Source: Aliiroseovarius sp. F47248L (GTDB lineage: Bacteria > Pseudomonadota > Alphaproteobacteria > Rhodobacterales > Rhodobacteraceae). Taken from it: DNA of 64,000 bases. Shown here in pieces: positions 38,732 to 47,860 of this stretch. How positions within the stretch are numbered: the stretch's first letter is position 1; each line of letters begins with the position of its first letter. Both the position numbers and the translations under genes were made by a program. Where the stretch lies: the NCBI RefSeq assembly GCF_023016085.1, contig NZ_JALKBF010000001.1:806001-870000 (forward strand). Reading direction: 5' to 3'. The notes beneath the pieces were generated by a model. It was not told the DNA's origin. It saw only the letters and a list, made by a program, of their open reading frames with translations, and searched no databases.

Positions 38732-38754
38732 ACATACTGCATTCATCCCTATTT
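38728..38754 (+). promoter_or_regulatory. Heat-shock (RpoH-type) promoter candidate for ftsH
   Basis: TTGAAC (38728-38733) and CCCTATTT (38747-38754) are separated by 13 bases. This is close to the sigma-32 pattern CTTGAA-N13/15-CCCCATNT. The -35 box lies at the very end of tilS and the start codon is about 65 bases downstream. ftsH is a classical heat-shock gene, which supports the reading. Confidence 0.5.
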
Positions 38755-38819
38755 TAGAGTGGCAGCGTGCGGACCGATGGTCCTGCGCCCTGTCGCCATG
38801 GCATTCAAAGGAGATACCC

Positions 38820-40736
38820 TTGGGCAACGCGAGAAATTTCGCCTTCTGGATCGTTCTGTTCCTGTTGATCCTGGCCTTGTTCAACCTGTTTTCGAACGGG
38901 CAGGCAGGGCTGGCAGCATCGCAGGTCAGCTATTCGGAATTTGTGACCTCTGTCGAAGGGGACGGGGTCAAGACCGCGACCATCGACGGTGAAAAAGTTA
39001 TCTATCAAGCCGCCGATGGAAAGATGTATCAGACCATCGTGCCGCGCGACGCCGAAGTGTCGAACATGCTGTTGAACAAGGGGGTCGAACTGAAGGCCGA
39101 ACCGCAACAGCAATCTGGCTTCATGAGCCTTATGACGTTGCTTCTGCCTGTGATCCTGTTGATCGGCTTCTGGTTCTTCATGATGAACCGGATGCAAGGT
39201 CGCGGGGGCGGCGGTGCCATGGGTTTTGGCAAGTCCAAGGCCAAGATGCTGACCGAGCGTGAAGGTCGTGTGACCTTCGACGACGTAGCGGGCATTGACG
39301 AAGCCAAGGAAGAGCTGGAAGAGATTGTCGAGTTCCTGCGAAACCCGCAGAAATTCAGCCGCTTGGGTGGACAGATCCCCAAAGGCGCATTGCTGGTTGG
39401 TCCTCCGGGCACCGGTAAGACCTTGCTGGCGCGCGCCATTGCTGGCGAGGCTGGTGTGCCGTTCTTCACTATCTCCGGTTCAGATTTCGTCGAGATGTTC
39501 GTGGGCGTCGGTGCAAGCCGTGTGCGCGATATGTTCGAGCAGGCTAAGAAAAACGCGCCCTGTATCGTCTTTATTGACGAGATTGACGCTGTGGGCCGGT
39601 CGCGTGGCGCAGGCTATGGCGGCGGCAACGACGAACGTGAACAGACATTGAACCAGTTATTGGTCGAAATGGACGGGTTCGAAGCAAACGAGGGTGTGAT
39701 CATCCTTGCTGCCACCAACCGTCGTGACGTTCTTGACCCGGCACTTCTGCGTCCGGGCCGGTTTGACCGTCAGGTGACTGTCCCGAATCCCGACATCAAA
39801 GGCCGCGAGAAAATTCTGGGTGTTCACGCACGCAAAGTGCCTCTGGGACCTGACGCCGATATGCGCATCATCGCGCGCGGCACGCCGGGTTTCTCGGGTG
39901 CTGATCTGGCGAACCTTGTGAATGAAGCCGCATTGATGGCCGCACGTGTGGGCCGCCGTTTTGTCACCATGGAAGATTTCGAGAATGCGAAAGACAAGGT
40001 GATGATGGGGGCGGAACGTCGATCGATGGTTCTGACTGACGACCAAAAGGAAAAGACCGCCTATCACGAGGCCGGTCACGCAGTGGTTGGCATGTCACTG
40101 CCGCAGTGTGACCCGGTCTATAAGGCCACGATCATTCCGCGCGGTGGTGCGCTGGGCATGGTGGTATCCCTGCCCGAGATTGACCGGTTGAACTGGCACA
40201 AGTCGGAATGCGAAGAAAAGCTGGCCATGACCATGGCAGGCAAGGCAGCCGAGATCATCAAATATGGCGAAGAGAATGTCTCGAACGGGCCGGCGGGTGA
40301 CATCCAGCAGGCATCGGGATTGGCGCGCGCCATGGTGATGCGCTGGGGCATGTCGGACAAGGTCGGCAATATCGACTATGCGGAAGCTGCAGAAGGTTAC
40401 TCCGGCAATACGGCGGGCTTCTCGGTTTCAGCGCATACCAAGGAGTTGATCGAGGAAGAGGTGAAACGGTTCATCCAGCAAGGTTATGAAACCGCGTACA
40501 AAATCCTGACCGAAAAGAAAGATGAATGGGAAAATCTGGCCCAGGGTCTTTTGGAATACGAGACTCTGACCGGCGAGGAAATCCAGCGCGTCATGCGTGG
40601 CGAGCCGCCCACGAAAAGCGAGGATGATGATACGCCTGACGAAGGCAACGCGCCGTCCGTTACGGCGATCCCGAAAACCAAACCTCGGGCCAAACCTGCG
40701 GGCGAAGGTGATCTGGAACCAGAACCCACTGCCTGA
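38820..40736 (+). CDS. ftsH: ATP-dependent zinc metalloprotease FtsH
   Basis: The protein has 638 residues from a TTG start with AGGAG at 7 bases. Two membrane helices (about 8-25 and 104-122) flank a small periplasmic domain. The AAA+ domain has Walker A GPPGTGKT (194-201), Walker B FIDEID (251-256) and the second-region arginines. The zinc protease motif HEAGH is at 416-420. The C-terminal ~45 residues are Pro/Lys/Asp-rich and likely disordered. It degrades unassembled membrane proteins and regulators with HflKC, which are encoded at 21912-23926. Confidence 0.98.
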   Translation: MGNARNFAFWIVLFLLILALFNLFSNGQAGLAASQVSYSEFVTSVEGDGVKTATIDGEKVIYQAADGKMYQTIVPRDAEVSNMLLNKGVELKAEPQQQSGFMSLMTLLLPVILLIGFWFFMMNRMQGRGGGGAMGFGKSKAKMLTEREGRVTFDDVAGIDEAKEELEEIVEFLRNPQKFSRLGGQIPKGALLVGPPGTGKTLLARAIAGEAGVPFFTISGSDFVEMFVGVGASRVRDMFEQAKKNAPCIVFIDEIDAVGRSRGAGYGGGNDEREQTLNQLLVEMDGFEANEGVIILAATNRRDVLDPALLRPGRFDRQVTVPNPDIKGREKILGVHARKVPLGPDADMRIIARGTPGFSGADLANLVNEAALMAARVGRRFVTMEDFENAKDKVMMGAERRSMVLTDDQKEKTAYHEAGHAVVGMSLPQCDPVYKATIIPRGGALGMVVSLPEIDRLNWHKSECEEKLAMTMAGKAAEIIKYGEENVSNGPAGDIQQASGLARAMVMRWGMSDKVGNIDYAEAAEGYSGNTAGFSVSAHTKELIEEEVKRFIQQGYETAYKILTEKKDEWENLAQGLLEYETLTGEEIQRVMRGEPPTKSEDDDTPDEGNAPSVTAIPKTKPRAKPAGEGDLEPEPTA

Positions 40737-40755
40737 TCGTAATTCACCCCAGACC

Positions 40756-40791
40756 AAGCCCCCGAACGGATTACGCCTTCGGGGGCTTTTT
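40756..40791 (+). terminator. Rho-independent terminator after ftsH
   Basis: A perfect 11-bp stem (40756-40766 with 40778-40788, 11-base loop) is followed by a T run to 40791. It ends the ruvCAB-tol-tilS-ftsH block. Confidence 0.9.
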
Positions 40792-40869
40792 CGTGGCTAA
40801 CGGTTTGCGCAGGAAACGGGTCGATATGATCACGGCAAATGCGCACCTTCTGGATAGGAGGGCGCAATC

Positions 40870-41481
40870 ATGTTTTCGACAACACTGGCTTTGATTTTGT
40901 TTCTGGCACCGCTGGCCTACAGCCCGGGACCGGGCAATATGGTTTTTGCTACAATGGGTGCGCGGTTTGGTCTGCGTACCACATTGCCTGCGAATTTCGG
41001 CTATCACGTCGCGACGTGGCTTGTGACTTTTGGCCTTGGGCTAGGGTTCTCGGCGTTGATCGCCAAGGCACCAACCTTGTTTGAGGTGTTGCGGTGGGCA
41101 GGGGCTGTCTATGTGGCGTGGCTGGCGTGGACGTTCCTTCGCGCCGGATTGTCGGGGGCGGATCGAGACAAGGGGGTCATCGGTGTTCTGGATGGTGTCT
41201 TGCTGTTGGTTCTAAACCCGAAAGCCTATGTAATCATCGCCTTGATGTTCAGCCAGTTCCTGACTGCGTTTCCAATCCCCCACCTAGCCGCCGTACTGTG
41301 GATCACGACCATTTTCACGCTGAACAACTTTGTGGCGTTCCTGTTCTGGACGGTCGTCGGTGATGGTCTATTGGCCCGCTTTAGACACCGCGATCATGCG
41401 CGCCATCTGAACGGGGCATTCGCCACGATGCTGGGTCTCGTTGCGGTTTGGCTGTTTGTTGCTGGCGGCGCAGCTAACTAG
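40870..41481 (+). CDS. LysE/RhtB-family amino-acid exporter
   Basis: This 203-residue membrane protein has about six hydrophobic helices and the LysE family N-terminal signature SPGPGNMVFATMGARFGLR. Family members export lysine, arginine, homoserine, threonine or related compounds. It stands alone between two terminator-like structures and is convergent with the ornithine-decarboxylase-family gene, so a cationic amino acid or amine substrate is possible but unproven. Confidence 0.88.
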   Translation: MFSTTLALILFLAPLAYSPGPGNMVFATMGARFGLRTTLPANFGYHVATWLVTFGLGLGFSALIAKAPTLFEVLRWAGAVYVAWLAWTFLRAGLSGADRDKGVIGVLDGVLLLVLNPKAYVIIALMFSQFLTAFPIPHLAAVLWITTIFTLNNFVAFLFWTVVGDGLLARFRHRDHARHLNGAFATMLGLVAVWLFVAGGAAN

Positions 41482-41487
41482 CAATTG

Positions 41488-41513
41488 CCGCCCCGACTTG
41501 GAGATCGGGGCGG
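41488..41513. terminator. GC-rich hairpin between convergent LysE and decarboxylase genes
   Basis: A 9-bp stem, CCGCCCCGA/TCGGGGCGG, with an 8-base loop and no T run on either side. It is placed where a shared terminator is expected. Confidence 0.4.
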
Positions 41514-41559
41514 AAGCGTGTTCTAGACTTTCCTCACCTATTCACTGGCGATCTGCGGT

Positions 41560-42729
41560 TCAGATCACCACGACATCCAGCGGCGGGAATCCGTTGAAAC
41601 ACACGCTGGAATAAGTCGAAGTATAGGCCCCGGTGTTGCGGATCAACACGCGGTCGCCTGCCTTCAGGGTCATCGGCAAGTGAACGGGGCGCTTTTCATA
41701 AAGCACATCGGCGCTATCGCAGCTTGGCCCGGCCATGACGCACGGTCCCATCGGGTCGCCGTCGCGTGGGGTTTCGAACTGATAGCGGATCGCCTCGCCC
41801 TCGGTTTCGGCTAGGCCCGAAAAGCGCCCAATGTCCAGATACACCCAGCGGTGCATGTCACGGTCAGATTTGCGGCTGACCAGCATGACCTCGGCCACGA
41901 TGACACCGGCTTCGGCCACCATGCCGCGACCCGGCTCGGCCATCACTTGCACCTTGTCGCCGAAGCGTTCGGTCACAAGGTCCATCACTTGACGGGCATA
42001 GATCTCGGGCGCGTCAATAGCTTCGCCATAAAAAGCTGGGAACCCACCGCCGATGTTCAGCACAGACAGGTCGTGGCCGGCCGCCTTGGCCGAGCGCCAG
42101 ATCTCGGCCATCACGTTCAGCGTAGGCGCCCACATTTTTGCCTGGCGGGTTTGTGAACCGACATGGAACGAGAAACCGACCGGAGTCAGCCCCAGCTCTT
42201 TCGCGCGCCCCAATAGTGCGATGGCCATGTTGCGATCGCAACCAAACTTGCGCGTCAGCGGCCAGTCGGCTTGCGAGGCTTCGACGATCAAACGGATGTA
42301 AACTGATGCGCCTGGCGCATTCTCGGCGATCTTTTCCAGCTCTTCTTCCGCGTCCGCTGCGAACAAGGTGATCCCTTGTTGATGCGCCCATGCGATGTCC
42401 GACGCCCGTTTGATCGTGTTCCCATACGAGATATCCTGAGGGCGCGCGCCTTCTTCAAGGCACAGCGAGATTTCACCCTTCGAGGCGGCGTCGAAATGGC
42501 TGCCTAGCCGGGCCAGGCGGGCAATGATCGGGCGTGCCGGGTTTGCTTTCACCGCATAGTGAATCCGGGCGTGACCCAGACCGGATTGCAGCGCGTTGAA
42601 CTGTTGGTCAACCCGGTTAAGATCCATGACCAATGTGGGTCTATCAAATTGCTGGCTGGCGACGAAAGCGTCAAGACGAGTAGGGACAGCAATAGGGGAA
42701 GGCGCACCTGCGCCAACGAAATGCATCAT
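41560..42729 (-). CDS. Ornithine/diaminopimelate/arginine-family PLP decarboxylase (ornithine decarboxylase type)
   Basis: The protein has 389 residues if translation starts at the ATG (42729) that lies 6 bases after GGAG; in-frame ATGs at 42741 and 42735 are alternatives. It is a fold-type III (alanine-racemase-like barrel) enzyme. The PLP lysine is in YAVKANP (Lys61), the Gly loop is LNIGGGFPAFYG, the phosphate site is MAEPGRGMVAE, and the catalytic Cys/Asp pair is in MAGPSCDSADV, the hallmark of eukaryotic-type ornithine decarboxylase. It would make putrescine from ornithine, possibly with lysine activity. A long structured leader precedes it. Confidence 0.9.
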   Translation of the reverse strand: MMHFVGAGAPSPIAVPTRLDAFVASQQFDRPTLVMDLNRVDQQFNALQSGLGHARIHYAVKANPARPIIARLARLGSHFDAASKGEISLCLEEGARPQDISYGNTIKRASDIAWAHQQGITLFAADAEEELEKIAENAPGASVYIRLIVEASQADWPLTRKFGCDRNMAIALLGRAKELGLTPVGFSFHVGSQTRQAKMWAPTLNVMAEIWRSAKAAGHDLSVLNIGGGFPAFYGEAIDAPEIYARQVMDLVTERFGDKVQVMAEPGRGMVAEAGVIVAEVMLVSRKSDRDMHRWVYLDIGRFSGLAETEGEAIRYQFETPRDGDPMGPCVMAGPSCDSADVLYEKRPVHLPMTLKAGDRVLIRNTGAYTSTYSSVCFNGFPPLDVVVI

Positions 42730-42741
42730 GGTCATCTCCAT

Positions 42742-42934
42742 AAGACCCGGCCATTACGAAAAAAATCGTCGAAGACCGCTCAGTTCCAAGGGAGACGTTA
42801 CCGTCGCTACGTAAACACGTGGGCGTAGATGCTTCCGGCCAGAGGCGCGTGCGTTGGCGTCTATGTCGCGCAAATGTCCCGAAAAAAGATTCGATGCAAG
42901 ACTAAAAATGACTGTGCACTTCTTTTTTCGTCAA
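42742..42934 (-). ncRNA. Structured leader of the decarboxylase gene, candidate speF-type regulatory RNA
   Basis: A TTGACG box (42934-42929) lies nearly 200 bases before the start codon, with a weak -10 at 17 bases, leaving a leader of about 160 bases. In the leader I see GACG-GTAA-CGTC, a hairpin with a GNRA-type tetraloop (42805-42794), a CTACG/CGTAG stem just upstream and a T7 run near its end (42765-42759). The speF RNA motif is known upstream of ornithine decarboxylase genes in Alphaproteobacteria; the position fits, but I cannot confirm the consensus by eye. The remaining bases up to the MOSC gene (42935-43067) show nothing further. Confidence 0.45.
42754..42873 (-). CDS. Possible leader-peptide ORF upstream of the decarboxylase gene
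   Basis: A TTG-initiated frame of 39 codons ends 12 bases before the first possible start of the decarboxylase gene. The peptide is Arg-rich, with KHLRPRVYV in the middle and GLRRFFS at the end. It spans the hairpins of the leader, an arrangement typical of translation-controlled attenuation, as in enterobacterial speF. The ribosome-binding site (GGGAC) is poor and translation is unproven. Confidence 0.25.
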   Translation of the reverse strand: MRDIDANARASGRKHLRPRVYVATVTSPLELSGLRRFFS

Positions 42935-43067
42935 CCGGCTTTTGGGCGTGTCCGGGCAACACAGGTTTGGATCGCTGGTCAGAGTGGGCTAACGCATGTT
43001 CTTAAACATGGCACCTTGAGCTTGCCGCAACTCTAAGCCACATTGCCGTAAATAACAGGAGGTCTTC

Positions 43068-43652
43068 ATGCCTGCACTTGTCCCAAGCGATTATCACGGT
43101 CAGATCACGTGGCTGGGGAAGACTGCCGACCGTGATGCGACGTTGGCATCGGTTGCCTGTGATATGGTCCAACTAACCTATGCCGGTGTGACGGGCGAGG
43201 CGCGATCAGGTTTGACTCGCAATTCTTGCGCCCGAATGCGAGAGCAGTATCCGGTCGGTTCGGACATTCGGAACGTCCGCCAATTGTCGATCCTTTCCGC
43301 AGAAGAGGTCGCGTTGATCGCGCAGGATATGGATTTGGATGATTTGAATCCCGAATGGTTGGGCGCGTCCATTATTTTGTCAGGCTTGCCGGACTTCACC
43401 CATATCCCACCGTCGTCGCGTCTGATTGCGGCAAACGGCACTTCGTTAACGATAGACATGGAAAACCGACCCTGCAATTTTCCAGGGCAGGAGATCGAGC
43501 GTCATTTGCCGGGAAAGGGGCGGGCGTTTAAAGCTGCGGCCGCCGATCGCCGTGGCGTCACAGCTTGGGTCGAGCGTGAGGGCGATTTGCGCATTGGTGA
43601 CACATTGCGTCTTCACATCCCGTTCCAACGTGCGTGGCAACCTGACAGCTAA
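43068..43652 (+). CDS. MOSC-domain protein
   Basis: The protein has 194 residues, with AGGAGG at 7 bases before the ATG. The single domain matches the MOSC fold (molybdenum cofactor sulfurase C-terminal), as in YiiM-like proteins: VRQLSILSAEEVALIA, LNPEWLGASIILSGLP, then the conserved-cysteine segment NRPCNFPG (Cys136) and RGVTAWVEREGDLRIGD. MOSC proteins handle sulphur on the Mo cofactor or act in reduction of N-hydroxylated bases. No partner gene is adjacent. A tail of 20 residues follows the domain. Confidence 0.85.
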   Translation: MPALVPSDYHGQITWLGKTADRDATLASVACDMVQLTYAGVTGEARSGLTRNSCARMREQYPVGSDIRNVRQLSILSAEEVALIAQDMDLDDLNPEWLGASIILSGLPDFTHIPPSSRLIAANGTSLTIDMENRPCNFPGQEIERHLPGKGRAFKAAAADRRGVTAWVEREGDLRIGDTLRLHIPFQRAWQPDS

Positions 43653-43860
43653 CCACTGACCAGAGAAAGGTTCTCTTGGCTCGTCAGCCTTCCGGATAGA
43701 AATCGGCGAACGGGATTTCGACGAATTCCACGGCAAACATGTCGGATTCCACCCTATCAAGTGGTGTCAGGACAGATAAGTATCGGGAAGAAAAGCGACG
43801 CAGCGTCAACAGGGCTGCGATCTGACCTGAAAAAAAGCGCACGAATCTGAAGGATCTGCC

Positions 43861-45537
43861 ATGAGCTATAAATCCGACATCGAAATTGCCCGCGAAGCCA
43901 AAAAACGTCCGATTCAGGAAATCGGTGATAAACTGGGAATTCCGACCGAGCACCTTCTGCCCTTCGGCCACGACAAGGCAAAGATCAGTCAAGAGTTCAT
44001 CAACTCGGTTCAGTCCAACGATGATGGCAAGCTGATCCTTGTGACAGCGATCAACCCGACGCCCGCCGGTGAAGGCAAGACAACCACCACCGTTGGTCTG
44101 GGCGATGGCCTGAACCGGATTGGCAAAAATGCGATGGTCTGTATTCGCGAAGCCTCGCTTGGGCCAAACTTCGGGATGAAGGGTGGGGCTGCGGGTGGTG
44201 GATACGCTCAGGTCGTGCCGATGGAAGAGATGAACCTTCACTTCACTGGTGATTTTCACGCCATCACCTCGGCGCACTCGCTTCTGTCAGCGATGATCGA
44301 CAACCATATCTATTGGGGCAACGAATTGGCAATTGACGAGCGTCGTGTAGCCTGGCGCCGTGTGGTTGATATGAACGACCGCGCATTGCGCGACATCGTC
44401 TGTTCTTTGGGCGGTGTCTCGAACGGCTTCCCGCGTCAGACCGGGTATGACATCACGGTTGCTTCGGAAGTTATGGCGATCCTGTGCCTGTCTAACAATC
44501 TGCAAGATCTTCAAAAACGTCTGGGCGATATTATCGTGGCCTATACCCGCGAGCGCACGCCGATCTACTGCCGTGACATTGGTGCCGACGGCGCGATGAC
44601 CGTGTTGCTCAAAGACGCGATGCAGCCAAATCTTGTGCAGACGTTGGAAAACAACCCGGCTTTTGTTCATGGCGGCCCATTTGCCAATATCGCGCATGGT
44701 TGCAACTCGGTCATTGCGACAAAAACCGCCATGAAACTGACGGATTATGTAGTGACCGAGGCTGGCTTTGGGGCTGATCTGGGCGCCGAGAAATTCATGA
44801 ACATCAAGTGCCGCAAGGCAGGGATTGCGCCCAGCGTGGTGGTGCTGGTGGCGACAGTGCGGGCAATGAAGATGAACGGCGGGGTCGCCAAGGCTGATCT
44901 GGGTGAAGAGAATGTCTCGGCGGTTGCAGCCGGGTGCCCGAACCTTGGCCGTCACATCGAGAACCTAAAATCTTTCGGCGTGCCGGTTGTTGTCGCGATC
45001 AACCACTTTGTCACAGACACGGATGCAGAGGTGCAGGCGGTCAAGGATTATGTCGGCGAACACGGTTCAGAAGCCATCGTGTCGCGCCATTGGGAGCTTG
45101 GCTCGGAAGGGTCTGAAGAACTGGCCCGCCGCGTGGCCGAAGTGGCGGATGCCGATGTCGCCAGCTTTGCGCCAATCTATCCCGACGAGATGCCCCTGTT
45201 CGAAAAGATCGAAACCATCGCCAAGCGGATATATCGCGCGGATGAGGTGCTGGCCGACAAGAAAATCCGCCAGCAGTTGCGCGACTGGGAAGACGCCGGG
45301 TATGGCAACTTGCCGGTCTGTATGGCGAAAACGCAATACAGCTTTTCGACCGATCCAAACCTGCGTGGTGCGCCTACAGGCCATTCGGTGCCCGTTCGCG
45401 AGGTACGACTGTCTGCAGGTGCGGGCTTTGTCGTCGTCGTATGCGGCGAGATCATGACCATGCCGGGCCTGCCACGACAGCCCGCCGCTTTGACCATCGG
45501 CTTGAACGCCGATGGCGAGATTGAAGGTCTGTTCTGA
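43861..45537 (+). CDS. fhs: Formate-tetrahydrofolate ligase
   Basis: The protein has 558 residues, the usual length. It makes 10-formyl-tetrahydrofolate from formate, ATP and tetrahydrofolate. The P-loop [10 protein letters not shown] (67-76) and the family signature [12 protein letters not shown] are intact. It is followed by folD, and together they interconvert formate and methylene-tetrahydrofolate. In roseobacters this C1 route supports demethylation of methylated osmolytes such as betaine and DMSP, and purine synthesis. The 208 bases upstream hold a short minus-strand frame of doubtful meaning. Confidence 0.97.
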   Translation: MSYKSDIEIAREAKKRPIQEIGDKLGIPTEHLLPFGHDKAKISQEFINSVQSNDDGKLILVTAINPTPAGEGKTTTTVGLGDGLNRIGKNAMVCIREASLGPNFGMKGGAAGGGYAQVVPMEEMNLHFTGDFHAITSAHSLLSAMIDNHIYWGNELAIDERRVAWRRVVDMNDRALRDIVCSLGGVSNGFPRQTGYDITVASEVMAILCLSNNLQDLQKRLGDIIVAYTRERTPIYCRDIGADGAMTVLLKDAMQPNLVQTLENNPAFVHGGPFANIAHGCNSVIATKTAMKLTDYVVTEAGFGADLGAEKFMNIKCRKAGIAPSVVVLVATVRAMKMNGGVAKADLGEENVSAVAAGCPNLGRHIENLKSFGVPVVVAINHFVTDTDAEVQAVKDYVGEHGSEAIVSRHWELGSEGSEELARRVAEVADADVASFAPIYPDEMPLFEKIETIAKRIYRADEVLADKKIRQQLRDWEDAGYGNLPVCMAKTQYSFSTDPNLRGAPTGHSVPVREVRLSAGAGFVVVVCGEIMTMPGLPRQPAALTIGLNADGEIEGLF

Positions 45538-45547
45538 TCAGGATTGC

Positions 45548-45579
45548 GGCGCGGCACAAGGCTTCTGTGTTGCCGCGCC
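45548..45579 (+). other. Hairpin between fhs and folD
   Basis: A 9-bp stem, GGCGCGGCA/TGCCGCGCC (45548-45556 with 45571-45579), lies 11 bases after the fhs stop and has no T run. It may stabilise the fhs message or attenuate read-through to folD. Confidence 0.45.
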
Positions 45580-45638
45580 CCAACCTGTTCTGATACCGCT
45601 CGGCTCAATGCCACTTACACCATAAGAAGGAGAGGGCG

Positions 45639-46541
45639 ATGACAGCTCAGATCATTGACGGCAAGGCATTTGCCGCAACCGTGCGCGAGAAGGTCGCTGC
45701 CCATGTGGCGCGTATCAAAGACGAAAACGGGATCACCCCCGGTCTGGCCGTTGTTCTGGTGGGTGAAGACCCCGCCAGTCAGGTTTATGTTCGCTCAAAA
45801 GGCAAGCAAACCGTCGAAGTCGGCATGAACAGCTATGAGCACAAGTTGAACGCCGACACGTCGGAAAAGGACTTGCTGGTTTTGATCAACAAGCTGAACA
45901 ACGATCCGCAAGTGCATGGAATCCTTGTGCAACTGCCTTTGCCCGGTCATCTGAATGAAGACCTTGTGATCAACTCGATTGACCCTGCGAAGGACGTTGA
46001 CGGGTTTCATATCTCGAATGTCGGTTTGTTGGGGACAGGGCAGAAATCTATGGTGCCTTGCACGCCGCTGGGGTGTCTGATGATGTTGCGCGACCATCAC
46101 GGGTCGCTGTCCGGGTTGGACGCCGTGGTGATCGGACGCTCGAACATCGTGGGCAAGCCGATGGCGCAGCTTTTGCTGGGCGACAGCTGCACGGTGACCA
46201 TAGCGCACAGCCGCACAAAAGACTTGCCCGACGTCGTGCGCCGCGCCGATATCGTGGTGGCCGCGGTTGGACGTGCTGAAATGGTGCCGGGTGACTGGAT
46301 CAAACAGGGCGCGACCGTGATTGACGTGGGCATCAACCGCATTGACGCGCCCGAGAAGGGGGAAGGCAAAACGCGTCTTGTCGGTGACGTTCACTTTGAA
46401 AGCGCAGCCAAAGTCGCAGGCGCCATCACACCGGTGCCCGGTGGTGTTGGCCCGATGACGATTGCCTGCCTGTTGGCTAACACGCTGACGGCTTGTTGCC
46501 GCGCCAACGGGTTGGTCGAGCCGGAAGGCCTGACCGCCTAG
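45639..46541 (+). CDS. folD: Bifunctional methylene-tetrahydrofolate dehydrogenase/cyclohydrolase
   Basis: The protein has 300 residues. The active-site motif YVRSKGKQ (Tyr50, Lys54, Lys56) and the NADP-binding [15 protein letters not shown] are present, along with the C-terminal signature [15 protein letters not shown]. It converts methylene- to formyl-tetrahydrofolate. A strong ribosome-binding site (AAGGAGAG) precedes the ATG and a clear terminator follows. Confidence 0.97.
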   Translation: MTAQIIDGKAFAATVREKVAAHVARIKDENGITPGLAVVLVGEDPASQVYVRSKGKQTVEVGMNSYEHKLNADTSEKDLLVLINKLNNDPQVHGILVQLPLPGHLNEDLVINSIDPAKDVDGFHISNVGLLGTGQKSMVPCTPLGCLMMLRDHHGSLSGLDAVVIGRSNIVGKPMAQLLLGDSCTVTIAHSRTKDLPDVVRRADIVVAAVGRAEMVPGDWIKQGATVIDVGINRIDAPEKGEGKTRLVGDVHFESAAKVAGAITPVPGGVGPMTIACLLANTLTACCRANGLVEPEGLTA

Positions 46542-46564
46542 AATAAGCGAACTCCAGGACACTG

Positions 46565-46593
46565 AAAGGGCGGGGCTTTACACGCCCTTTTTT
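46565..46593 (+). terminator. Rho-independent terminator after folD
   Basis: An 8-bp stem (46565-46572 with 46583-46590) ends in a run of six T (46588-46593). Confidence 0.85.
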
Positions 46594-46663
46594 CATTCGT
46601 GAACAGGACTGTTGCAGAACTGCAATCAGCTATTGAGGACAAATAATTTCTGATTCTCGCTCG

Positions 46664-46678
46664 TTAATATTCTGTTAA
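46664..46678. promoter_or_regulatory. Perfect CtrA-type binding site upstream of the Hint gene
   Basis: TTAA-N7-TTAA (TTAATATTCTGTTAA) matches the full CtrA consensus exactly. It lies 106 bases before the Hint-domain gene, within an AT-rich stretch, with a third TTAA at 46690. I find no other perfect intergenic match in the window. CtrA controls motility, surface structures and gene transfer agents in Rhodobacterales. Confidence 0.5.
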
Positions 46679-46783
46679 CCTTTTCAGCGTTAACGCGACG
46701 CCAAAAGTCGCGAGCAATTGAGCAGTCAATCGTGGTCAACGCATCACGAGAATAGGGCGTCATTAGAACGCCGCAGGTAGAGC

Positions 46784-47836
46784 ATGTCTATTTCAATATA
46801 CGGGGCCTTTCGCTCCGATACGACGATGTCGAACAATACGGCGACCTATGCCACGATTGGGTCGCGGTTCCGTATCAGTTCCTATAGCAAAATCTCCATT
46901 TCTGATGGTGCTGATGGCACAATCATTGCGGGCGATAATGTCACCAATGAATCTCCTAACGATTCAAGCCAGACATACAATGGCGAGGTCTTCTTCTGGG
47001 ACTACACCATTCAGGTGACGGACGGGTCAAACGTCTATGAAGTCGGCGTTATGGATTGGGATGCGAACGGCAATGGCTCGATGCAGTGGCCAGGCGCTGA
47101 ACAAGGATATTTCATCGCTTTTCTGAATGGTGACATCCCACCGCTCAACACCAGACTCACGGTTGTTGCTGTCACGGATAATGGCCCATCAATTCCTGTT
47201 AGCACCGTGGTTCCTTGCTTTGGCATAGGTACGTTGATCGATACGCCAAAAGGTCCGCGTAAGATTGAAACACTTAGCGTCGGCGATCTGGTTTCGACGC
47301 TGGACAATGGCGCACAGAAAATCCGTTGGATCGGCAAGCGAGAATTAAGCCTGCGTGAGCTATTGAAGAAACCCAAACTGACGCCGATCCGTATCACCGC
47401 AGGCTCATTGGGGGCAAACCTGCCCCTGCGCGATCTGTGCGTGTCGCCGCAACATCGCGTGCTGGTGCGCTCACCCATTGCGAAACGGATGTTTGGTGGC
47501 GAAGAGGCATTGATCCCGGCCCACAAGTTGATCGAGATCCCCGGCATATTTGTCGATACGGTGGATGCGCCCGTGACCTATTTTCACATGCTGTTTGATA
47601 GCCACGAGATCGTGTTGTCAGAAGGGGCACCCACCGAAAGCTTGTTTACTGGCAAAGAAGCTTTGAAAAGCGTGGGTGATGCGGCCTATGACGAGATCAT
47701 GACCCTGTTTCCCGAACTTGCAGCGGCTGATTACGTGCCACGGATGGCGCGGTTCTGTCCGCCCAAGGGCAAACACATGAAAACGCTGGTGCGCCGTCAT
47801 GTCAGCAATCAAAAGCCGCTTCTCGCGGTGCAATAA
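46784..47836 (+). CDS. Hint-domain (hedgehog/intein-like) protein
   Basis: The protein has 350 residues. The N-terminal part (1-140) has no recognised domain; it is Ser/Thr/Asn-rich, acidic and beta-like with no classical signal peptide. The Hint_2 module starts at Cys145 (VPCFGIGTLIDTPKGPRKIE) and includes VGDLVSTLDNGAQKIRWIG and the histidine block SPQHRVLVRS. Large numbers of such proteins occur in roseobacters; several are thought to be exported through type I systems, and self-processing at the Cys has been suggested but not shown. It has no adjacent transporter. A CtrA-type site lies upstream. Confidence 0.85.
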   Translation: MSISIYGAFRSDTTMSNNTATYATIGSRFRISSYSKISISDGADGTIIAGDNVTNESPNDSSQTYNGEVFFWDYTIQVTDGSNVYEVGVMDWDANGNGSMQWPGAEQGYFIAFLNGDIPPLNTRLTVVAVTDNGPSIPVSTVVPCFGIGTLIDTPKGPRKIETLSVGDLVSTLDNGAQKIRWIGKRELSLRELLKKPKLTPIRITAGSLGANLPLRDLCVSPQHRVLVRSPIAKRMFGGEEALIPAHKLIEIPGIFVDTVDAPVTYFHMLFDSHEIVLSEGAPTESLFTGKEALKSVGDAAYDEIMTLFPELAAADYVPRMARFCPPKGKHMKTLVRRHVSNQKPLLAVQ

Positions 47837-47860
47837 ATGCCCGGTGGCAAGTGATCTGCA

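Noticed and set aside
43684..44277. 197-codon minus-strand frame opposite the fhs start
   Set aside because: Most of it is antisense to conserved fhs; only its last ~30 codons lie in non-coding DNA and are noted as a weak finding.
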